Source: Baylisascaris procyonis
Lineage: Eukaryota; Nematoda; Chromadorea; Rhabditida; Ascarididae
Assembly: GCA_037389465.1 (NCBI GenBank)
Contig: JAZARR010000059.1
Span: forward strand, 6,967,001-7,031,000
Direction of reading: 5' to 3'
DNA length: 64,000 bases
The translations under genes and the position numbers were made by a program. Shown in pieces: positions 1 through 13,900 of this stretch (positions are counted from its first letter, which is position 1; the number at the start of each line of letters is the position of its first letter). Under the pieces are notes generated by a model that ran no database searches, was not told the DNA's origin, and was given only the letters and a program-made list of their open reading frames with translations.

Positions 1-1259
1 CAATCCGTTTTATGTAGTAAGTAGAAGTGGAAGTTAGGCATGAAAAGTAAACTCTTCCCAAAATGAGCCCGATGAAACCTCTAGAGTGTGGCAATGCCTC
101 CTAATCAAAGAATTTGAACAAGTGAGACTGCTCTCGCTAATAATTACGTAGTTCTCGATAAATGCCTTGTTTAGGAGCATTTTCTATTAATAACCGTAAA
201 CTAGGTTTGTGGATAATTGTAAAGTTTATCAAACGAAATATAGATGAAATATTTCAATGGAATTGGCATGGAACATAGCGGCTGCAAGAAAAGTTTTGAT
301 TGGAGTGTTAATGCATTATGGGAGCTAATGAATAGTCTATGATGTTGGTTGCGTGTCTACTGGAAGGCGTGTCATACTAGCCTTCAGCACTCTAAAGTGC
401 AGATCATGTCTCTTCTGACGCAATTAACAACAACTTTCCATACGTGTTCGGTCATACTTCAAACGGACATCACCTAGATCCTCAATCTTCTCTACGATCA
501 TAGCTAGAGAGATAATGAGCTCTTTCATTTTTTAGAACCTGTATTTCCTTAAATAGAAGGACCTTCTCGAAGTTAGCAATAAAAAAGACCGTTGCTATAT
601 AAATGACCTCATTAAGTAGTCGAGGAAAATATAACACTTAAAAAAAAAAGAAAATCCTGAAGGGAAGGCTCTTCTGAACAGAAAGGGCTCTTCCATGTGC
701 AGAAGAGGAAGGAAATCAGATGAATACATTGAAATACTCAGAGAAATGTGGAAAAGGAATTCCCATCACCAAGGTGTTTGCGGGAACGGGCAGGAAATTC
801 GCTGATTTTGCTCAGATTGTTTTCTAATTTTTCAACAGCATTCGATTTTATGAGGAGAAAACTGGATTCGCCACAGGAAAGGGAACAAACTCAGTTTAGG
901 CAATAGCGCATGCAAACAAATGAAGTCTCGCAATCAACCGAAAATATGCTCTTTTCATATACACTATTATCTTAATTACATCAGGCTGCACGAAGAAAAC
1001 GACCAAATTATTTCAGCGATCTGAACAGCATAAAGAATTTTCCCATATTATTGAAAACGACCAAAAATACTTCCAAAGAACGAACGGTTGTCGTTTTTGA
1101 ACTATAGGATCGCTTTTGCATACGGAAGCAACAAAACAAAATTCTTCCAGAAGCTTAGTGGCAACAACAATAAAATCTTGACTGGCATATTCATCTTTTA
1201 TGTTGCACAATTTTCTTCACCAAATTAATCGCTGCTATTAACGTATCTGTAAGAAGAAA
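1..1259. other. No gene recognised (AT-rich sequence)
   Basis: I see no family-like reading frame, RNA gene or repeat array here. Open frames are short and have the composition of the surrounding AT-rich DNA. A gene lying mostly outside the window to the left could have untranslated or intronic sequence here, but nothing shows it. Confidence 0.5.
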
Positions 1260-2440
1260 CTCAAAATGAAGGCCATAGGCACTGCGAGTAAGACGGCTAA
1301 GGAAAACAGATGCAAAGAGGCCACTTCTGGAGAAGATCAGTCAAATCCTCGGTCATTTTTGCTTTTGATCGTTTGGCCAAGGCAGTTTCCTGGCTGCTAG
1401 GAAGCAGCAAGTGACCAGCCAACTTGATTGCGATCCTTCCTACATTACTAAGGATTACAGCCTCTTCAAGAATGTATGCGAAAGCGTACCACCAAGCTGG
1501 CTGTTTCACTCGAGTGTATAACACGCCAAAGGAGTTGGAAACAACAGAACTCCTCTGCATTAACAGCCTAAGAATGTAGCGACAAATTACGAGGGAATCG
1601 GAATGCTCACTCAGCGCTCTCATAAATCAGCATTCGAGAGCAACAACAGCTCTTTGCCAAACTCAGTGCATCCCATCGAAGAAACATCGAGCACGAAAAG
1701 TATATGAACAGCTTGGTAGCCTCAGTTGTTGTCATGACGCTTTTCGAAATGAGTGTGGTCGAATTCGAAATCGATAAGATCTACGATGAATTACCGGAAG
1801 TGCCATCAAACTGTTGAGGAATTGCTGGCATCGACCACGCTGCTGTCATCGACAAACGAAATGCTTATGGCACAAAATGAGGATTTCCGTTAAGAAAATC
1901 GAAGCCGAAATGACACTATGCTTCAGAAAATGAAAGAATTTTTTTGCCTTGCTGTCTTCGATGGTAATATCGTTAAATAGTGCTGCGAAATGTACAACGG
2001 AACTACCGAAAGAGAGAAGAGGATGAACTATGTTCAATTTCGAGTTAATAAAGAAAAACAGAGGTCGAAGGAAATCAGAAGGGTCGGAGACATGCAAAAA
2101 AACAATCGAAAAATGCGCAGCTGGTATGGAAGAATTTCCTGCAAGTCCAAGGTTAAGATAGCACAGGCACGTGTCTTGCCAACGACGGAAAGGAGTCCGT
2201 TAAAGTCACCTTACTACTTGCTCGTTTCAAGATTCGACCAGATAAAACTCTACCAGCGAGTAAAGCAAGGAAAGAAATGTACGAAGATGGACAATCATGA
2301 AAGAATCCGAAGTGGTGCTGGTGAAGAGGCTGTATCCTCGACATTCACCAACACTCGAAACCTCCTCAGTATGGTTTCGTGGCTAATCGGTTTCGAGGTT
2401 CTCCGGCTTTTAAACGTTAGATGGTTGGTTCACTTTTTTT
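1260..2440 (+). pseudogene. Possible decayed coding sequence, family not recognised
   Basis: This 1.2 kb is richer in G+C than its flanks and has several protein-like stretches on the plus strand, broken by stops and frame changes. In one frame (starting near 1626) there is a stretch that includes EFEIDKIYDELPEVP, then a run of stop-containing sequence, then in the same frame LLLARFKIRPDKTLPASKAR near 2196-2260, which ends at a stop. It is followed in another frame by MKESEVVLVKRLYP. A 207-codon plus-strand frame (1990-2613) and a 108-codon minus-strand frame (1297-1623) overlap it, so strand and frame cannot be settled by eye. I read it as an old broken gene or retrocopy; it could also be a chance cluster of open frames. 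I recognise no family. Confidence 0.25.
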
Positions 2441-4977
2441 TTAAATCCGTGAAGACCGAAAAACACACTGAATACACCACCACACGGATTTCTTTCATAA
2501 CATGCGCGCCAAATTTGGACTTCGAATATCTCTATACCTCTTTTAGACAAAGTAATAGCAAGAGGATATACAACTACTGTATACGCACTAAAGGCAATGA
2601 CATGTTGCTATGAATAAGAAATTATAACTGCAAAAATTGATTTCTACGTATTTTTTTCCTCCCAGCACATTCGAATAAGCATTCAACAATAAAGACTCGT
2701 TTTATTTTACTTAACAAACGAAACATCCAACCCCATCTTATACAGATAATCGAAACATGAAGAGTTAATATAGCGCTTTACAAAAGTAGACCAGAATTAA
2801 CAAGCAATGCAGAGTTTTTACGAAACACTTAAAGCGAATAAGAAAATTTAGTTACGTAGGTCACTAATTATATAACTGTTTTTAATTGGCCTCATCCTAT
2901 AGATACTTGTTTCATCTGCAAGTAAACTACTGCTAGAAAGCACAACGCAACAAAAAAGTTAAATTTTTTAAGACAGATAAACGATATGAAATGAAACGAC
3001 TAAAAAAATGAAAAAAAAAAGAAATAAAATATAAGAAGCTGATGAAAAGCGACAAGTCTCAGTATGGAGGTAATCCAACATTAGCATAATTAAGAATGTG
3101 ACGGCCTGCTAAAAAACGACTACACAAAAAGAATACAAACTAAACAAAGCAAACACTCAACGAACATGCACGCACACAAGCAATAAAACACCACCGCACG
3201 TAGGACACATTTAAATACCCCTTTGTGCCGTTCATATAGTAGCAACCGTATGCTCTCGGCGATGCGAGCGTATAGTGCCCATCACTATATATAATGCCCT
3301 CATACCGATCAAAATTCCATACTCCTATCAAAATATAATCGGCGCCTATTACTGTCGGTACTTACGGCTTTTTTAGAGAAGAAAAAATGACCTACCCAAG
3401 TCATTGAGTGAAAGTGTTGAAATGTTTTTGTTCCCTTCAAATATTATCTGCTTTCTATAATTAATAAACCGTATCGATGGTTTAAAGAAAAGTAACATCA
3501 TACTTTATGCTTCATCTCAATTATTTTCTATTCATCGACAAATAAAAACATTTAGATAACGAATAACACAGGGACTTACTTTGGCTTAAGCGTCATCCAT
3601 AAGAAATCAAGGAACGCATAAGATAGAAATAAATAAATAAAATTATCAACTCATAAAAAAAGAAGAATGATTTAAAGCGTTCACAACGAGGTGCACTCCA
3701 ACACACCACCGCTGAGATAAAAGCATCCCAGAATGACACATTCAATAGTAATTTGCACAAATGCGACCACTTTGGCACAATCTCTAGCACTGAATCTCCA
3801 AACGTTGCTAAATCCAAGCGAAAGCAATGTCCCCTATTTATGAAACGTTAGATAGTTTAAAATACGCATCCCTCCCCTCTTCCCTTTAAACAGAAAGCAA
3901 TCAATTGTAGAGAATCACCAGGGTTATCAAGCAATGGCCACATTTGTGTTGAATATAGAGATATATAATTTCTGAATTTGAGCAGAATTCAAGAGAAATT
4001 TGCTCACCGGTGAATTACGACACCGCCATTATAAGTTAAAAATGCGAAATTATATTATTCACGCAAGCATAAATAATCACGAGCACCCATATGCATTAAT
4101 TTTACAAAGAAAACTGATCCCTAATAAAACACAACCAAAAAAGTCAAAATAATGCCGGCGATAACCCCTGAAGCTGAAAACCGCTTACCCGGCATTTACA
4201 TCAACCACCGCACACAAATGCCAGTAATCCGCATGATTGGAATCGAGAGGGGTGTGCCCTTCCCCTAATTACTTTCAATAAGAAACAGCAATCGCTTATT
4301 CCAAATGGCTTACTTTAAAACCCTTTCGTACATTCTGCCAACATTCTAATGAAAACTCTACCACAGTACTACTCTTGTGACGACCAAAGTTTAGCTTCCG
4401 AAATTAAGTATTAAAGAGAAAATCAAACCAATCTTCTTTCCTTACCCCCTCCCATTTGCGTTCTCATCAAATCCTCTAGTTTTGTTAAACTTTAAAAAAC
4501 AATATAGCATTCCTAAAAGGGAATAAATTCGTTCTGAACGCAAAAATGCGAGACAAGTTTGACGACAACGATAATTTAAGCAGTTAGTAGTGCATAAGAA
4601 CATTTTCTTGCAATAAAATATCAATTTCTTATATTCTTTTCGGATCGGCGATGATTAAATTATTTCACACATACATACATATATACAGACAAACACACGC
4701 GTATACGCATATGTTGACTTTCCTGGGTGCTCAAAAGAAAAAAGAGGGAAGTTGCCACACAAGAACGCATCATCCACTCAATTATCCAACCTATCAACCA
4801 AATTTACTAAGCGTTGAATTGCATAAATTTCCATTTTGTCATCTACTTCAAAGCCGTCCCAAAACTTGGGCAAATAAAAAACCAAATGCAATAGATCAAA
4901 AAGAGAAGCATGTTGGAAAACAATAAATATCAAAGCATACAGACAAAGATAGCAGAAAAATGAAGATGAAAATCACA
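2441..4977. other. AT-rich intergenic sequence downstream of cccp-1
   Basis: No reading frame in this 2.5 kb resembles a protein family. It lies 3' of the minus-strand cccp-1 gene and should contain its 3' UTR and poly(A) site. I found no canonical AATAAA on the minus strand in the first kilobase after the stop codon; a variant AGTAAA (tttact on the plus strand) occurs near 4803. The tract 6350-6370 and similar pyrimidine-rich runs elsewhere in the window are low-complexity only. Confidence 0.5.
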
Positions 4978-7900
4978 TTAAGTTGCTTTGGAGAGAGCCA
5001 GTTGACGATTCTCCCTCGATAGACGAGAAATTTCTTCACCCAACGTATCCACATTATTCTAAATATTAATCTTCCTTAATGAGATGCAGATATGCCGAGA
5101 AAAAAACACAAATCATCGACCCTCTCGATACCTCAACATTCTTAAATGACGAAAATTTAGTCGCATAATACATCGTGAAATTTTAACAAGAAAATAAGAT
5201 ATGATATTTGTGGGCTTAAGATTGGATTTTACGATAGCTGATTTTCATAGGGACTTTTGCTATTTTAGACCCGAAGAAAGGAATTAACTGAAGGTCTAGA
5301 AAACATAATTCGATATGGTGAATGATAAATGCGCACCTTAAGTGTTATGTTCTTGTAAAGTGTATCTTCTAGTACTGCTTGCAAACGAGAATTGACTTCA
5401 GTTGCGAGATCTATTTCCGATTTGCCAACAACATTTCCAAAGATGCTTCCCATTAGAGTCGTGCCACTTTTACGACGAGCCAATGGTACCTAAAATTACG
5501 AATGTTTCAATGCAGTTAAACCGTAGGCAAACTCCAGAAAAAGCAACATTCTCTTTAACAATCAGCCTTTCAATAAAGAAAAAAATTAAAACAATAACTA
5601 CCACGAAAATAGACACTGCAAATAAAGAGAAACGCGATAACTTGTGTGCATGAAAAAAGGAATAAGGAATTCCTCATATTTCAAAGGCGTTGGCAAACCT
5701 CCATAAAAACCAGATTCCATGACGATGAATTATCAAAGTAAGAGCAGAGATGCATATAAGTCGAGCTCTTCCAGAAAACCAGTCATCCTAGAGTTGGTGA
5801 CACAGATTGGATGAACTTTTGTGAAGCGGTATTTATAAGGCATGGGGCACAGATCAAATCAGCCGATGATCAATCACGAACTTCAATCATAGGTACTTTC
5901 GGTGCAAACACTGCAGAACACTGAGCTAGAAAAATTCTTTGGGAATAAAAATAAGAGAGAAAGAGAGGTTCTCGATAGTACTGCCATTCTAATCCACGTA
6001 AGTACGACATTCTTCATTAGGAACTTGGAATCAATCAATTGATATCGATATAAAACTGAAAAGTTAAACAAAATACAAGATTGCTGCGATATGAATCGCA
6101 GAAATAAACATCTAAATCACTCAAACCGAACACATCGAATATCAGTGAAAAGAAGTGAATGTTAAAATAGAAAGAGGAGAGTTTAAAAAAGCGAAAGCCT
6201 TAAAAACAAAAAATTAAAAAAAAAAAGCCATAAATTCACCAACGACGAAAAAGAAACACCACCGCCACGAAGGAAGAAAATTAATCATTCAAACATAAGA
6301 TTCCTTATGGGCATCCCTCTAAAGGAACATATTCTGAGCATACATCGGTGATCCCCCCCTCCCCTTCCCCTGCCAAGTTTTTTGAATTTCAAGTGCGCCA
6401 TAATCAATCAATAAGTAAACATAGAGAGGAAACGAAAAGTTCGCAATAGCACAATCAACCAAATTTAGAATTCAAGGACTTTTGAAAGTGATCTTAAAAC
6501 AACTAAACATTAATGAGTGCCAATTTTATTCAAGCTAAATGAGGCGCAGATTTTGGTGACAAAGAATAGGTCACACAATTCGGCTGAAATCGATGTTCAA
6601 TGGGAAATTACAGCGAGGACGGAGTCTAGAAGACTATATCTACGTATGACCCACAGCCACTCCCGTAGTTCAATTATTTTTTCTTGCTATAATAGACATT
6701 GAATCAACTTAGTGGAATTCAGATAAGAGGAAGGGCATGCAAACAAAGCCGATAAAAGCAACGCAACTAACCTCGACCACTTCACACAGTTCGAATAGCT
6801 GTTCAAATTACGTTACAATTAAACAACCATTATTACATGCATTTCACCTCTAAATTCAGCGTTTCTTGCAGGTAACGCTTCAACATTAAAAAACAAATTC
6901 AATGAGTTTGAGCTTTGGCTATGAACTCTGAGTGCCGATCACCTAACTTCTTGAATAGTTAGGTGAGGTCAGTTGATTAAATTGTTGCATTCACAGAGTT
7001 CTAGAACATGAAGCTAAATTCAGGAATATCCACAAAAATTAGTAAATTTGCAATGCTCAAACTGCTCATACGACAGCCAACATTCCTCACAATCATTGAG
7101 GCAAATTAAAATGCGTATGCTTCATTAAAGGTAACTAAATCAACCGCATCCAATAATTGATAGCAGATCAGTTACAGGATATTCAAAAAATCAAAATCGA
7201 TCAATCAACTTATTAGTCACATTCTTCTATCGAGTAATTCAGTTTGTATGAGATCAAGCCTGCATGCAAAATACGTACACATATAGAAAGGTTATGAGTT
7301 AATTAAAATGGCGTCTGGCAGCTCCGAACTTGCATAGTTATTATTCCTCCTTCTAACGACCCCACCTATCTGATCCAAAACTCATAAAACCTTGAAAGAT
7401 AAGTTCCGTTTCCCGCCCACAACAAAAACGTCCTAATCTGCTTGTAGCATATGGCTCAAAGGCTACCCAACTATCGCACACGAAACAATAGAAAAGTCAA
7501 ATTATTCAGCACAAGTTCCAATGTTTTAATGAAAACCGCTGCACCTGGCACTAGAAATGATCCAATCAAATTTTATCGACAAAAAAAAAGAAACAAATTC
7601 TTATAATATTCCTACCTGAGTGAGTGAATCACTTTCTGGAAGAAGTAATGAAGCTTCTTCTCGAAGAGCGTAGTTCTGAATGATCCTGAAATTCGAATTG
7701 CAACCACAATAATCTGATTTTTGCATGTAACTCCGAAAATGACTTTCAACCTATCGAAACTTATTTACATGCTTCTTGATCCTACAACTTAGCAAGAAGA
7801 ATTTACAAGCATCAGCTCAAGCTGCAATGAAAGACCGCCAAAAAACACAAGCAATAAAAAAGATAAAATAATAAAAAAAATAAAATAATCGCAAGATGCC

Positions 7901-10900
7901 CTACAAATATCACAAGGCTGTTAGTATCAATGAGATTACTCGACAGGCAAACTGCACATAGAATCATCAAAGAATTAGTAAGTAGCACAGCAAGCGCTCA
8001 CTTGGAATAGTTACTTTGAGACCAGAAAAGAAATCTTAAAATAAAAGAAGAAACTAAAAACAGAAGGATTTAAGGAGATTCATATCAACGAAGAACATCT
8101 GAGGGAATAACACAATGGGTGCTTTCCATAATCCCTAAAAACGTGCGTTATCCATAAACAAGTAAGGAAATGCGATGTCAAGAAGGCTGCAAAACGAACT
8201 TGGTTTTTTTGCGCAACTCTTCAGTGCATTGCCGCACATGTTCTTCCAAAAACTCAATTTTATCCTGCTTCCTAGCAAGCTGCCGTTGCAGCTTAACTAT
8301 TTTCTCGACCATCTGCTGTTGCATATGACTCGCATCTTCAATGGGTGAGGGGGGATTGGCCACTGCACGACCGCCTGTATCCATCGAACAAATCGAAGAC
8401 GCCCTTGAAGATGATGACCCACCTAAACAAAACTGGGCTAAACATCACGAATAGGTCTCTATCAACAACATATATTACCACACTAATCCTCCTAGCGGAA
8501 AGCGCATCATCCAACACTTATTCAGCAGCATTCGTTTCATATGTCGTCTGTTCAAAATTATTTTATATGTAGCAAAACAGTAAACATTTCCCATCCTAAG
8601 TAAGTGAAGCAATTTTACGTGAAGTGGACAGCGACCTCATTCATCTGCCCTGGGAAAATGCAGAATGCGGGAAAGGATATGAGATATTTGAACGGCAAAT
8701 TCAAACAATAAATACTAGAAGCATTTCAAATCCAGTAGAAATAAACTTTGGCTCACAATTGTGACTGCTGTTGCAAAGGCATGCATCGCAACAACAAACA
8801 AACCGTTGGCGATAGGTAGAAAAGATGTCGACTCGGTTCCCTCATGGCCTGTATCATGAACTAAATGTGCTTGTGCCTTCCTCAGGCTAATCACTTCGGC
8901 TCTTAGTTCCTTAAAACGTAAGAAACTTGAAATGGATGGCAAAGCCATCATGCGGAAACTGATTCAAACTTCAATAAATGGCCATTTCGAAAGGCAAACA
9001 GTAGCAGATGCAAACTAAGAACAAACACATAAACTCAAATACAATTACGATCCATGAACACCTACATCTTCTACCAATCGATACGAAAAACTAAAGATCG
9101 TACGCAAAGTCCAAATTATTGCTAAAATCATAAAACGAAAACGCGAAAATAGAACACGGGAAATATTTTGAGAGCTCAATGAAGGGAAAATACACTGACC
9201 AATTCAATAACTCTTCCATAATTTATGTTGCATGACTTGAGTGAGAAGAAGCTAAGGTTTAAGCGGCGAATACAAATGTAACCGATACAAAAAAGTGGCA
9301 AGATGAAAATTTGAAGCAAAAAATTTATTAAAAAAGTCAAGGTGCAAGAGTAAGCGAAAAATTCCACCAACAAACAGTTTCTAGTTCCGCATGAAAGCTG
9401 CTCGAATTCCAGACTTACTTTAATATTCGACGCATTTTTCTTCTTAAGCACTTCTTTCTCATTGCGGGCCTCATCAAGCAATCTGCTAAGTTCTTGAACT
9501 GAAATTATAAGAAAAACCATAAATTAATGCCGGTCATAAACATTAATATAACCTTTTCGATGAAATAAAGATAAGCAACGGAATATACATTTTGCCTTAA
9601 TTAGCCACAAACTCGGTTAAATTCGAATTTTAGTTATTCACCAAATGCGTAGCCCTACAGTATCCTCCCACACATCAATATTTTGAATGAATCCCCACTG
9701 GGAAAACACAAATATCATAAACCCCTCCGAATAACGCCTGCTGCTAAACCCAATTAAACACTAACAATGAACAGCAAGAAGAAATGAGGATCTCAGAAAA
9801 AGGGTACCATACAACCTTACCTGGAATGCAGTTAGGTTTTCAAGTACTCTCGCGGACTTTAAAAATTTTCGACTATTTCCAGCAAATGTTTGAACTGAAA
9901 ATGGAACACTTCAAGTCCTGGGTTTATAAATGGGAAAACTTCACAGTAAAATGAAGCAGTTATGACCTCTCTAGAATCCTATCAATGCAGTAAGACATGA
10001 ATGAAAAACAAACAGAACATGAGCAACCATTTAACCGCTCACCCTTCGCAATCTTGCTGTTAAGCTCCTCTCTAAGAGAAGAAATTTCAGCGTTTGTCGT
10101 CACCTTTACATACTCCAGCTCCTTCTGTGTTTCATCAGCTCGATCTTTCGATCGTCGCAATTCACCTTCTACCTCAATCAGCCTCGTAGCCGCCGCTAAA
10201 TTCTGTAACACAAAGCACTTAAGGCCTCGCCCAGAGATTACTTTTCTCAATAAAGCAAGCATTAAATGACCTTAGCGCACTTCTGTGGGGTTCTTCACAG
10301 CAGATTCCTAGAGCGGAACAAAGTTCATTTTATCGCTAAACTTTCAGGTAAATTAACCACCTAAAAAAGACATCACGCTCAAGGAGGTAAGCTGAGAGGT
10401 TCTCACGATCCCCACAAGCTTCTGAATTGCTATCTTCGCTGCTCGGGAAGCCGAAGTCGCGAGGTTCGAAATTCGGTACTTGAAAACTGCCAGTGACTAC
10501 CTTATCTATTTTAAACGCACCTAGATCAGAGCCCTGCTGAAATCAGATCTGTTAATCGCTAACCAGATACTTCGTAGACGTAATGAGGTCTGAAACTCAA
10601 GGATACGAGAATATGATTCATGTGAGAAGAAAGCCGATCAACTCATAATAATCTGACAAAAAGTACCTTAGCCCTAAGTGAGTCACACTCGGAGGATAAT
10701 AGCGAATTTTTATCGGTTAGCTGCTCTGTAATTGTAAGCATTCTTTCGGTTTGCTTCCTGCATTCAGATGCTTCCAGCTCAGCTTGATCCCTCTCCCCGA
10801 CAGCCTCCCGAGCCTCACGTTCAGCCTCTTCAGTCCGACGAACGCTGCTGCAAAAATAATTGAACATCAATCAGTGATGCGTCGTAATATGGTTCCTAGT

Positions 10901-13900
10901 TTGATTCTTTTCCAGTACCAGTCAAGAAGGCCAACGAAAGCTGTGGAGTAGGCTTTTCTATTCAAAAGATTTCTTCTATAGCAAAGATAACTGCAATTTG
11001 AAACTACTTAAAGAGTAAGCTTTAACCAGTGGAAGCTGGAAAGCACGCTCATAACCGTTTACAGCTGAAGCTCAATACGATCACTCATACCTGACGCAAG
11101 TGAGCTTCGATAAGGTAGCAGGTGGGAAAGGCCACAATTGGGAATTGCGAACGTCGTTAGTTTTGCATTCCTCTTTCCTCTTTTCCGCAGTAACAATTTA
11201 AATACGTACAACATTAGTGATGAAGCTTTAAGCATAGAATTTAGCCAGCAGAATGTGACTTTTATTGATAGTGCCTAGATCTGTGTCCTTAATGGGAAGA
11301 GGCCCCGTTAAACTACGGCCGTGGCACACCTCTTCAAATAAGTAAAACATGATTGCCACTAGCTCATTCTGAAATTTTTTTTCCACACTTAGACGTAAAC
11401 TAGATCAAATGCTTGCCTATCAATCTGCGATTTGATATCCTTAAGGCAGCACAACTCGTTTAAAGCGCTCTTATGCCGCTCTTTTTCTATACTCAATTGA
11501 TCTTTCGCTTCGCGGCACTCTCCAACCACTACCGCCAATTCGACTTTCATCGATTCATTTTCCTCCCTGAAAATATTACCCTTTAAATTCACCCTTTAAA
11601 CTGGAAAAAATAAATGGAGTTACAGTTTCAAAAATTCTTAAGGCAATTTTAATTAAAGCAACAGAACGGAAGTGCCGTTGTTTTCGTTTTTCTCAAAAAA
11701 TTTTGGTTAAAAGACTGCAAGGTTCACTTGAAAGCAGTCCAAAGCTCATTCGTTACATATTTCGCTTGGCGCCTTTGAGCTACACTAAATTCACCTGAAA
11801 TACTGAGGCTTCCCATACAACTATGAGAGAACAGATTAAAATCGAAAATAGAATGGAAGAGGCGAAATGCTGCTTGAATTCAATGTTTATTAGTGCAAAT
11901 GCATTATTAAAAAATTGAAGCAACAAATCAGCATATCATTTCACTGCTTTGCAAAACTTTCATATAACAATAAAGAACGTCTTCTCAAATTATTTTCTCA
12001 GCAACTGATTTCTTCTCTCCGTATATTAACATAACAGCGAAAGAAAACATGCCAAATTAACGCAATACCTCAGACGCGATAACTCCTCGGAAACTTTTTT
12101 GTAGACCGATTCAACCGCCTCTCTACTTTTGCCGTCATTCTGAAAATGACGAAATGCGGCAATGCTTGACAGGAGACAAAAGCATTGAGATAAAGTTGGG
12201 AAAGCAGAAGAGAGAGATGAAGGGAGAGAGGATGATATTGGGAAAGCATCGAATAAAAGCTTTAGGTCTTAATTATAAAAAAGGAAAAAGCAAGTATAAG
12301 CTGCCACCACAAGTTGATAACATAAATTTCAAATTGTAAAACGAATGCAAGAGGCTTCTGAAAGAATGCTGTATCTTATTTCAGTTCTGTTAAGAAGCAC
12401 AGAATCTGCGCTAAATAGGAAGCTTACTGCAGCTTTTATCAAGGTGTCCTTCTTCATACCTGCAGCAGAACAAACAATACCCCTTCGCTTTGTAGTACAT
12501 GTATTATAAGGTAATTCATCTACTAAAGCTCTGCACCTAAAAACTGCCCTTTTCGATGGCTCCATTCACATCGTAAAGGGGCTTCAAACCGCAATAAGGA
12601 GCATCCACAACAATAACAAATAACGATCGAGCAGACATATTGAAAAAAAAAAATTGCCGCAAACTTGAACACATGTGAACTTTTACCGATCATTCATGCT
12701 ACTGTGAAAATAATGTTCTAGAGTACACTTGACAATGCACAATTGAAATATAAACATTAAAAAAGAAGCATAAAGGCATGAAGAGAAAGGTTTACATCCA
12801 TCTGATGTAGCAGCTTCTCGTGCTCACTTTTAAGCGCTAGTTTCTCTTCACACTCTTTTGCAAGCTGCTTCTGCGATTGCTCGAGCATCGACCTCAACTC
12901 GGTAACCACTGTTTGCACCGCCTGCAACTGACCCACTTCACTGTGGTTACGCAACGAAAAATAAATACATTTAGACATTTTGGCCATTTGTTCGCTGCAT
13001 TGAATGCCATCACCCGTACCTGCTACTATAAACCCCAAATCAAATGAAGTTTTCTCGTTTCAAACAAAATGCACTATAAACTAGGATGGACATGAAAAAT
13101 TCATACTTCTAAGCGCTTTGTCGTGATGGTAAATGTCTCTTCACCCTGCGCTCGCAGCAGCTTCTCTGATTCCAACTCCTTGCGTGCCACCTCGACAGCT
13201 TGCTTCTAAACGAACACCAAATCATAACATCACTCCCACGTCACGCCAGATGCGAATAAAAATGCGTCTTCATGAAATCTTTCCCAATTCCACTTCTTAC
13301 CGTTAGTGAAGAGCTCATTACAATAACTAAAAAAAACGCATGATCAAAAAGAGATACCCAAATGCGATCCTTTAGCAAATGGTTCAACTCTTAATTTCGA
13401 TAACTCTATAATTTAAGCAGGAAACTCAGTCGTTTCTCCGGTTTCTACAGGTGACACAAACAATACTTGCCGCAAAATAGGTGTCTCATCCACCCAGAGA
13501 ACCAATAAACAAGTGGAAAGAAGAAGTGAGGATCCCATTGCATCCTAGAAGTACAACAAGGCCATGGATTTCACCCAGGATATAAATATGCCAGTAATGT
13601 GAAAAAAAAATCTCCTTTTGTTAGATGAAATGATGTTGAGAAAGAGCCAAGATACTCACATAGTCTTGCAAGTGTTGATATTTGGTGCTTTCGATTAAAG
13701 CGTCCTTTTCCGTAATCAGAGAAGCCTTCTGCAAAAACCATTTAAGATAAAAGAATTAACGCATCGACAAATATTTATCATTACTAAAATAATTCGGAGG
13801 AAATTCATCAGAACATCTGAAAGTGGGTAACATTTTTTGAGTTGAGGGATAACCAATAGAATACTTTGTACATATCCAATTTGACCACTGCCACTTTTCT

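Noticed and set aside
1990..2613. 207-codon plus-strand open frame taken as an intact gene.
   Set aside because: It is not family-like, its second half is basic, low-information sequence, and protein-like words lie in other frames of the same DNA. Treated as part of a possible pseudogene instead.
12329..12565. Minus-strand 78-codon frame between cccp-1 exons as an extra exon.
   Set aside because: The exons on either side (12921-12796 and 12139-12069) already join in phase 0, the frame is not coiled coil, and it lacks suitable splice ends.
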